Origin: Spirosoma sp.
GTDB taxonomy: Bacteria > Bacteroidota > Bacteroidia > Cytophagales > Spirosomataceae
Direction of reading: 5' to 3'
Length of the DNA stretch: 10,739 bases
Assembly: GCA_025351545.1 (NCBI GenBank)
Contig: JANXVQ010001018.1
Coordinates: 1 to 10,739 of the forward strand
Position 1 is the stretch's first letter, and every line of letters starts with the position of its first letter. A program made the position numbers and the translations under genes. Under the pieces are notes generated by a model. That model searched no databases and had not been told where the DNA came from. It saw nothing but the letters and a program-made list of their open reading frames with translations. Shown piece by piece: positions 6,836 through 10,739 of the stretch.

Positions 6836-7773
6836 TAATCTTTTGACTTTATAATAAATGTAATGGTGCCGGTAGCCGTGGGCGGGGTTGCTCCTCCTTT
6901 CGGACGTAACCGCAAACGACCTACCGCCCGTCGATACAGCTCACTAACCGAAGGGCTAACGGTACTTTGTACCTGACGAACATTGGTTATTTCTCCCTCA
7001 CCATCGACGGTAATCTTAAAAACAATTTTACCGGTCTCGTCAGACTCATCATTGACAGTGGGCTTACTGGCCATTGACCAGCCCGATACATCGAAAGCCA
7101 CACCAGACGAAGCACCACCGGGTGTGCCATAAAACTCTTTCGCGTTGATTTTTCCGTTTGGATTGCCTTTATCCCCCACACCGCTTGCATCATCGCCGTT
7201 GTTGTTCCCTCCCGTACCTGACGCTTTGCCAACCGTACCGTTGGCCCCACCGCCACCTGACGACTTCCTGAACAGGGCATCGTTATTGACGGTTTCCACT
7301 TTTTTGGGCGGGGCCACCGGGACCAGTCGCTCAGCGGGAGCCGTCGCTTTGGGCGATTCAACGCGTTTGGGTTCGGGAGTCGTTACCGGGCTTTCAGCTT
7401 TGCTGGCAATGATCGGCTTCTCGGTGGCTCTCCGGGCCGGTTTCACATCCTCTACTTTGGGCGATGGGGTAACGCGGGTCTTTTCAAGCGTTGGCGTTGT
7501 GGTCTCTTTTCTTGGATTCGGTCGCTTGTCGGCGGCTTTCACATCGTTCGGGTTGGGCGAATCCGACGCTTTATTATACGTCTGAATATGGCCGCTGCCC
7601 CGGGCATCAGTGCCGAAGTTGACTTCTATAAACTGAATGGGGGGAGGGTTCGGAATGGTTTGCGATAGGTTAACCAGTAACAACAGCGCGACTAAAATCA
7701 CGTTGATGATGATGGCCCCGGCAAGGGACTTTACCCGAATTTCGTCCTCGTTCTCAAAAGTAATGCGGTTCAT
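6835..7773 (-). CDS. TonB-like envelope protein (energy transducer family)
   Basis: The 312-residue product has a short cytoplasmic N-terminus and one membrane segment at about residues 15-37 (AGAIIINVILVALLLLV). A long periplasmic Pro/Lys/Glu/Thr-rich spacer (about 45-165) and a Gly/Asn-rich hinge (about 170-205) follow. The C-terminal TonB-type fold (about 235-312) contains GKIVFKITVDGEGEITNV, RAVGRLRLRPKG and TGTITFIIK. TonB proteins couple ExbB/ExbD energy to outer-membrane receptors. No exbB or exbD is seen here, so a link to transport or to a TolA-like role is inference. The start is uncertain: ATG 7773 fits the MNRITFENEDE start, while GTG 7791 would add six residues. It is first in a three-gene operon. 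Confidence 0.8.
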   Translation of the reverse strand: MNRITFENEDEIRVKSLAGAIIINVILVALLLLVNLSQTIPNPPPIQFIEVNFGTDARGSGHIQTYNKASDSPNPNDVKAADKRPNPRKETTTPTLEKTRVTPSPKVEDVKPARRATEKPIIASKAESPVTTPEPKRVESPKATAPAERLVPVAPPKKVETVNNDALFRKSSGGGGANGTVGKASGTGGNNNGDDASGVGDKGNPNGKINAKEFYGTPGGASSGVAFDVSGWSMASKPTVNDESDETGKIVFKITVDGEGEITNVRQVQSTVSPSVSELYRRAVGRLRLRPKGGATPPTATGTITFIIKSKD

Positions 7774-7910
7774 GCAGGCTATGGTTTTCACTCCTATAAC
7801 GCTGACAACGGCTGCTTCGTTTATCGGTAAAACAAGATGCAGTAAGGCTGCCTAAACAAAGTAACAGAAAATCTACGATAGATAGCCGGACAGGTCTACA
7901 GTTTCGGGCT

Positions 7911-7918
7911 TATGTTTG
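7911..7918 (+). promoter_or_regulatory. menD promoter -7 element
   Basis: TATGTTTG matches TAnnTTTG exactly and starts 34 bases before ATG 7945, the same geometry as gap and the XRE gene. No clear -33 TTG is seen. It overlaps the possible upstream ATG 7912, which argues against that start. Confidence 0.4.
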
Positions 7919-7944
7919 TAGTCCGAACGTTTTTTTATCTCCTT

Positions 7945-9711
7945 ATGCCTGTCCTTCAGCCAATCGTCAACATTGCCGAACTTCTCTATCAAAAAGGCAT
8001 TACGGATGTTGTTATTTCTCCGGGTTCCCGTTCGGCTCCGCTGACGCTGGCTGTAGCCCGTCACCCCCGGTTGCGAGCTCGGGTAATGGCCGATGAACGG
8101 TCAGCCTGCTTTGTGGCGCTGGGGATGGCCCGGCAAAGTGGCAAACCGGTAGCGGTTATTTGTACGTCGGGAAGTGCGGTCTATAATCTGGCACCGGCGG
8201 TGGCCGAAGCCTTTTTCGGGCAAACTCCACTCCTGCTGCTTACCGCCGACCGTCCGCATGAGTGGTTATACCAGCAGGATGGTCAGACAATAAATCAGGT
8301 GGAGTTGTTCGGTAGTCATGTCAAGCGGAGTTACGATTTACCCGCCGACTATACGCATCCCGATGCCCGATGGTTTATCGAACGCTCCATGAATGAAGCC
8401 ATCACCCTAAGCCAACTGTACCCGGCCGGGCCGGTGCATGTTAATATCCCGCTTCGGGAACCCTTCTACCCCACCCCCGATGAGCCGTTTTCGTATGGGC
8501 CCGTGCGGGTCATTGATGTGTGTGCCAGCCAGCCGACGCTCGCGCCCGAAACCTGGCATACTTTACTGGGCGAGTGGGAACACAGTGAACGGACGCTGAT
8601 TGCGGTGGGTCAACTCCCCCGGAACCCGGCCTTACTGGCCGTATTGCGAAAGCTTAGTGAAGAGACTGGGATTCCGATTGTGGGCGAAATCGTTAGTAAT
8701 ATTACTAAAAACGGTTCGTTCATCACCCGCACCGATACGTTTCTGTCCGGAGTCGATGAACAAACGGCCCAATCGCTCCGGCCCGATTTACTCCTGACCA
8801 TTGGCAACTCGTTTCTAACCCGGAATCTGAAGACCTTCCTCCGGCAGTACCCCGCTCACCGGCACTGGCACATTCAGCCGTCAATTGATCACATCAATGA
8901 TTCGTTCCAAAGCCTGACGACGCTTATTCCGGCCGAGCCGCTCGCTTTTCTGGAAAAACTATTTGCCGATCTTGATTACCAGCGGTTCCTACAGGGTGAT
9001 GATGACGATGATTCCGATTCCCAGGCGTTTCTCGAGCGATGGCAAACCCTTGACCGGCAAGCCGCCCGACTCACAGAAAAAACGTGGCTGCAACCAACCG
9101 GGCAACCTGATCAACTGACCGACTGGTCGGCGGTGCAGCTTATTATGGAGCGGCTTCCGGAAAACTCGGTGCTTCATCTGGCGAATAGCATGCCGGTGCG
9201 CTATGCCAACCTCTGCGGACTATCGGAACAACAGCAAATCAGCGTTTCGGCCAATCGGGGGGTTAGTGGCATCGATGGCTGCCTGAGCACGGCCGTTGGG
9301 GCTGCGCTGATGACAGACCAACTGGTAACGCTGCTCATTGGCGATGTTGCTTTTTTTTATGACCGCAACGCGCTATGGTCGGCCCCGGTCCCGCCAAACC
9401 TGCGTATTATTTTACTGAACAATGATGGCGGGCATATTTTCCGGATCATCGATGGACCCAGCCGCCAGCCCGAACTGGAGACTTATTTTGAAACACCCCA
9501 CGGCTACACAGCCAAACGTACAGCCGAAGATGCTCACGTAACCTACGCTGTATGCGATTCGCTCGAAGAACTCGGTGCGCTCCTCCCCGACTTCTTCCAA
9601 CCGGGCAACACCGCCAAACTCCTCGAAATCACCACCGATAAACGAGCCAATCAGGACCAGTTTCTAGCCTACAAAGCCCAGATAAAAAAATTTCAGAACA
9701 ACGGGATGTGA
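7945..9711 (+). CDS. menD: 2-succinyl-5-enolpyruvyl-6-hydroxy-3-cyclohexene-1-carboxylate synthase
   Basis: MenD condenses isochorismate with 2-oxoglutarate (thiamine diphosphate and Mg dependent) in menaquinone synthesis, in the cytoplasm. The protein has 588 residues from ATG 7945. The pyrimidine-binding domain begins LQPIVNIAELLYQKG, with ISPGSRSAPLTLA and the catalytic ADERSACFVALG (E51). The central domain follows. The diphosphate-binding domain has NRGVSGIDGCLSTAVG (437-452), LIGDVAFFYDRNALW (464-478) and LLNNDGGHIF (490-499), all typical of MenD. The acidic linker GDDDDDSDS (about 352-360) is unusual. ATG 7912 would add MFVVRTFFYLL, hydrophobic and not family-like. It is divergent from the TonB-like operon, and I see no other men gene in the window. 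Confidence 0.96.
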   Translation: MPVLQPIVNIAELLYQKGITDVVISPGSRSAPLTLAVARHPRLRARVMADERSACFVALGMARQSGKPVAVICTSGSAVYNLAPAVAEAFFGQTPLLLLTADRPHEWLYQQDGQTINQVELFGSHVKRSYDLPADYTHPDARWFIERSMNEAITLSQLYPAGPVHVNIPLREPFYPTPDEPFSYGPVRVIDVCASQPTLAPETWHTLLGEWEHSERTLIAVGQLPRNPALLAVLRKLSEETGIPIVGEIVSNITKNGSFITRTDTFLSGVDEQTAQSLRPDLLLTIGNSFLTRNLKTFLRQYPAHRHWHIQPSIDHINDSFQSLTTLIPAEPLAFLEKLFADLDYQRFLQGDDDDDSDSQAFLERWQTLDRQAARLTEKTWLQPTGQPDQLTDWSAVQLIMERLPENSVLHLANSMPVRYANLCGLSEQQQISVSANRGVSGIDGCLSTAVGAALMTDQLVTLLIGDVAFFYDRNALWSAPVPPNLRIILLNNDGGHIFRIIDGPSRQPELETYFETPHGYTAKRTAEDAHVTYAVCDSLEELGALLPDFFQPGNTAKLLEITTDKRANQDQFLAYKAQIKKFQNNGM

Positions 9712-9894
9712 ACTATGAAAAGGTCCACTTTATAGTTTGGCATAATGTACGGAGTAGCAAACTATATAAGTATCCGGTACGTACCCCACGCCCTGACGAG
9801 ATAAGTCAAATTTGCTTATCCGGTCGTAATTGGGATGAATCTACAGGTTTTTAACCGCAAGCCATTGAATGGAAATAATAAATGAAGGATTAAA
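9712..9894. other. Convergent intergenic region, no gene, several hairpins
   Basis: No credible ORF is visible. The region holds the stem-loop at 9728-9770, the palindrome GGTACGTACC at 9776-9785, a direct repeat of TATCCGGT (9771-9778 and 9817-9824), and a second short hairpin at 9800-9820 (GATAAG...CTTATC around CAAATTTG). Neither hairpin has a following T-run. Confidence 0.6.
9728..9770 (+). terminator. Possible menD 3'-end stem-loop
   Basis: The arms CTT-TATAGTTTG (9728-9739) and CAAACTATA-T-AAG (9758-9770) pair over 12 bases with one bulged T and an 18-base loop, starting 16 bases past the menD stop. There is no U-tract, so it may be a 3'-end stabiliser rather than an intrinsic terminator. 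Confidence 0.35.
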
Positions 9895-10739
9895 CTAGCG
9901 GCCTGCTTCGATCCGGTTGCCGAATTTATTCTGGCTATCGTAGGCCAGACCAAGACCAACGCTGGAGAGTTTGTTTTCGTCGGCGATGGCTGCGTTGGGG
10001 AAAAGTCGTTTAAATTCGGCTTGTATGGACTGTACTTCGGTTGAGCCGCCGGTAAGAATAACCAGGTCAATAGCCTCGTTTCTGACGCCGGCATCCTGAA
10101 GGCACTGCCGGGCCGAAGCGACTATTTTGTCAACTTCTCTCTGAATGGCGGTTTCAAAAAGATCCCGTTTGATGGGGATAGAAAAGTCCTGCTCAATAAA
10201 ATCAAGTACGGTTTCATACGATTCCTGAGCACTAAGGGCAATTTTTGCGCCTTCGGCAGCGGCCAGAAGCGTATGCCCTGTTTCCTCTTCAAGCACCGTT
10301 AACAGCCGTCGATACCGCGTTTTATCATGCGACTGGTGGAGCAGCTGCCGAACCTGCATGATCACTTTGGGTGTGTACAGAAAGTTTACCTTACTCCATT
10401 CCGCCAGATCATGGAATGGTTTTAAGGGCACTTCCAGTTGTTTCTCACCGTACCGGCTCCGATAGCCCAATTCAGGCATGATAGCCGCCAGACTCAACTC
10501 TTTATCAAAGTCGTTTCCCCCTACCCGGATACCGGTGTTGGCTAAAATATCCTGAGACCGATCCGGTTTGTGAATATACTTGCCGGACAGTTTAATCACT
10601 GTAAAATCAGATGTACCTCCACCCAGATCGGCGACAATGGCCAGCTTTTCACCGCTCAACCGGGCTTCGTGGGCAAAAGCAGCCGCAATGGGCTCAAACT
10701 GAAACTCGATGTGTTTGAACCCAATCCGTTGGGCAATAG
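9895..10739 (-). CDS. Hsp70-family protein, YegD-like (partial, 5' end beyond window)
   Basis: About 281 C-terminal residues are visible; the frame stays open to the right edge. It begins IAQRIGFKHIEFQFEPIAAAF (AHEARLSG follows), then VADLGGGTSDFTVIKL, the second phosphate motif of the Hsp70/actin ATPase. Near the end is LTGGSTEVQSIQ, the adenosine motif, then LFPNAAIADENKLSSVGLGLAY and stop TAG. The F-x-F-EP-x-AA pattern and the lack of any region after the nucleotide-binding domain fit the YegD branch rather than DnaK, which carries a 200-residue substrate-binding domain. No peptide-binding or GrpE partner can be inferred. It converges on menD with about 180 bases between stops. Confidence 0.85.
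   Translation of the reverse strand, partial: IAQRIGFKHIEFQFEPIAAAFAHEARLSGEKLAIVADLGGGTSDFTVIKLSGKYIHKPDRSQDILANTGIRVGGNDFDKELSLAAIMPELGYRSRYGEKQLEVPLKPFHDLAEWSKVNFLYTPKVIMQVRQLLHQSHDKTRYRRLLTVLEEETGHTLLAAAEGAKIALSAQESYETVLDFIEQDFSIPIKRDLFETAIQREVDKIVASARQCLQDAGVRNEAIDLVILTGGSTEVQSIQAEFKRLFPNAAIADENKLSSVGLGLAYDSQNKFGNRIEAGR

Noticed and set aside
7145..7585. Open plus-strand frame of 146 codons
   Set aside because: It is antisense to the Pro/Gly-rich spacer of the TonB-like gene; the composition of that strand alone keeps it open.
9816..10094. Minus-strand open frame of 92 codons overlapping the Hsp70 end
   Set aside because: Out-of-frame shadow of the Hsp70 gene, with no start context or recognisable protein.

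Overview
The window looks like a chromosomal segment of a Cytophagia-type Bacteroidota, probably Spirosoma or a close relative. The basis is the protein style of the housekeeping genes, a menaquinone pathway gene, start sites without clear Shine-Dalgarno sequences, and several matches to the Bacteroidota promoter -7 element TAnnTTTG placed 34-40 bases before start codons. No database search was possible, so the genus is inferred.

Layout: (1) 48-1201, a secreted DUF3472 protein whose signal-peptide half and catalytic-fold half lie in two frames. (2) 1223-1735, a small XRE-type regulator on the minus strand, convergent with it. (3) 1907-2722, dapD (lysine/diaminopimelate synthesis) on the minus strand with a strong intrinsic terminator. 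(4) 2723-3740, about 1 kb of AT-rich, decayed DNA: a palindrome upstream of dapD, a doubtful truncated ORF, a degenerate IS3-family transposase remnant, and a dense TACTA/TAGTA repeat field ending just before the gap promoter. (5) 3779-4771, gap (glycolytic GAPDH), plus strand. (6) 4772-4926, a convergent intergenic region full of TGTAA/TTACA repeats that run into the trmB 3' end. (7) 7773 down to 4881, a tight minus-strand operon: TonB-like protein, folC and trmB, joined by a 1-base overlap and a 2-base gap. (8) 7945-9711, menD on the plus strand, divergent from the operon. (9) 9895 to the right edge, the C-terminal part of a YegD-like Hsp70 on the minus strand.

The genes serve general metabolism: DapD for cell wall and lysine, GAPDH for glycolysis, FolC for folate, TrmB for tRNA modification, MenD for respiratory quinone, plus a TonB-type envelope protein and a chaperone. 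I see no coherent defence or biosynthetic system. The most interesting signal is at 260-312. There two in-frame -1 slippery heptamers stand next to a 14-bp stem-loop exactly where the DUF3472 gene must change frame by -1. This is either a frameshift mutation at a hairpin or a candidate programmed frameshift. The intergenic repeat fields (TACTA before gap, TTGTAAAT beside dapD and gap) are the second unexplained structure.
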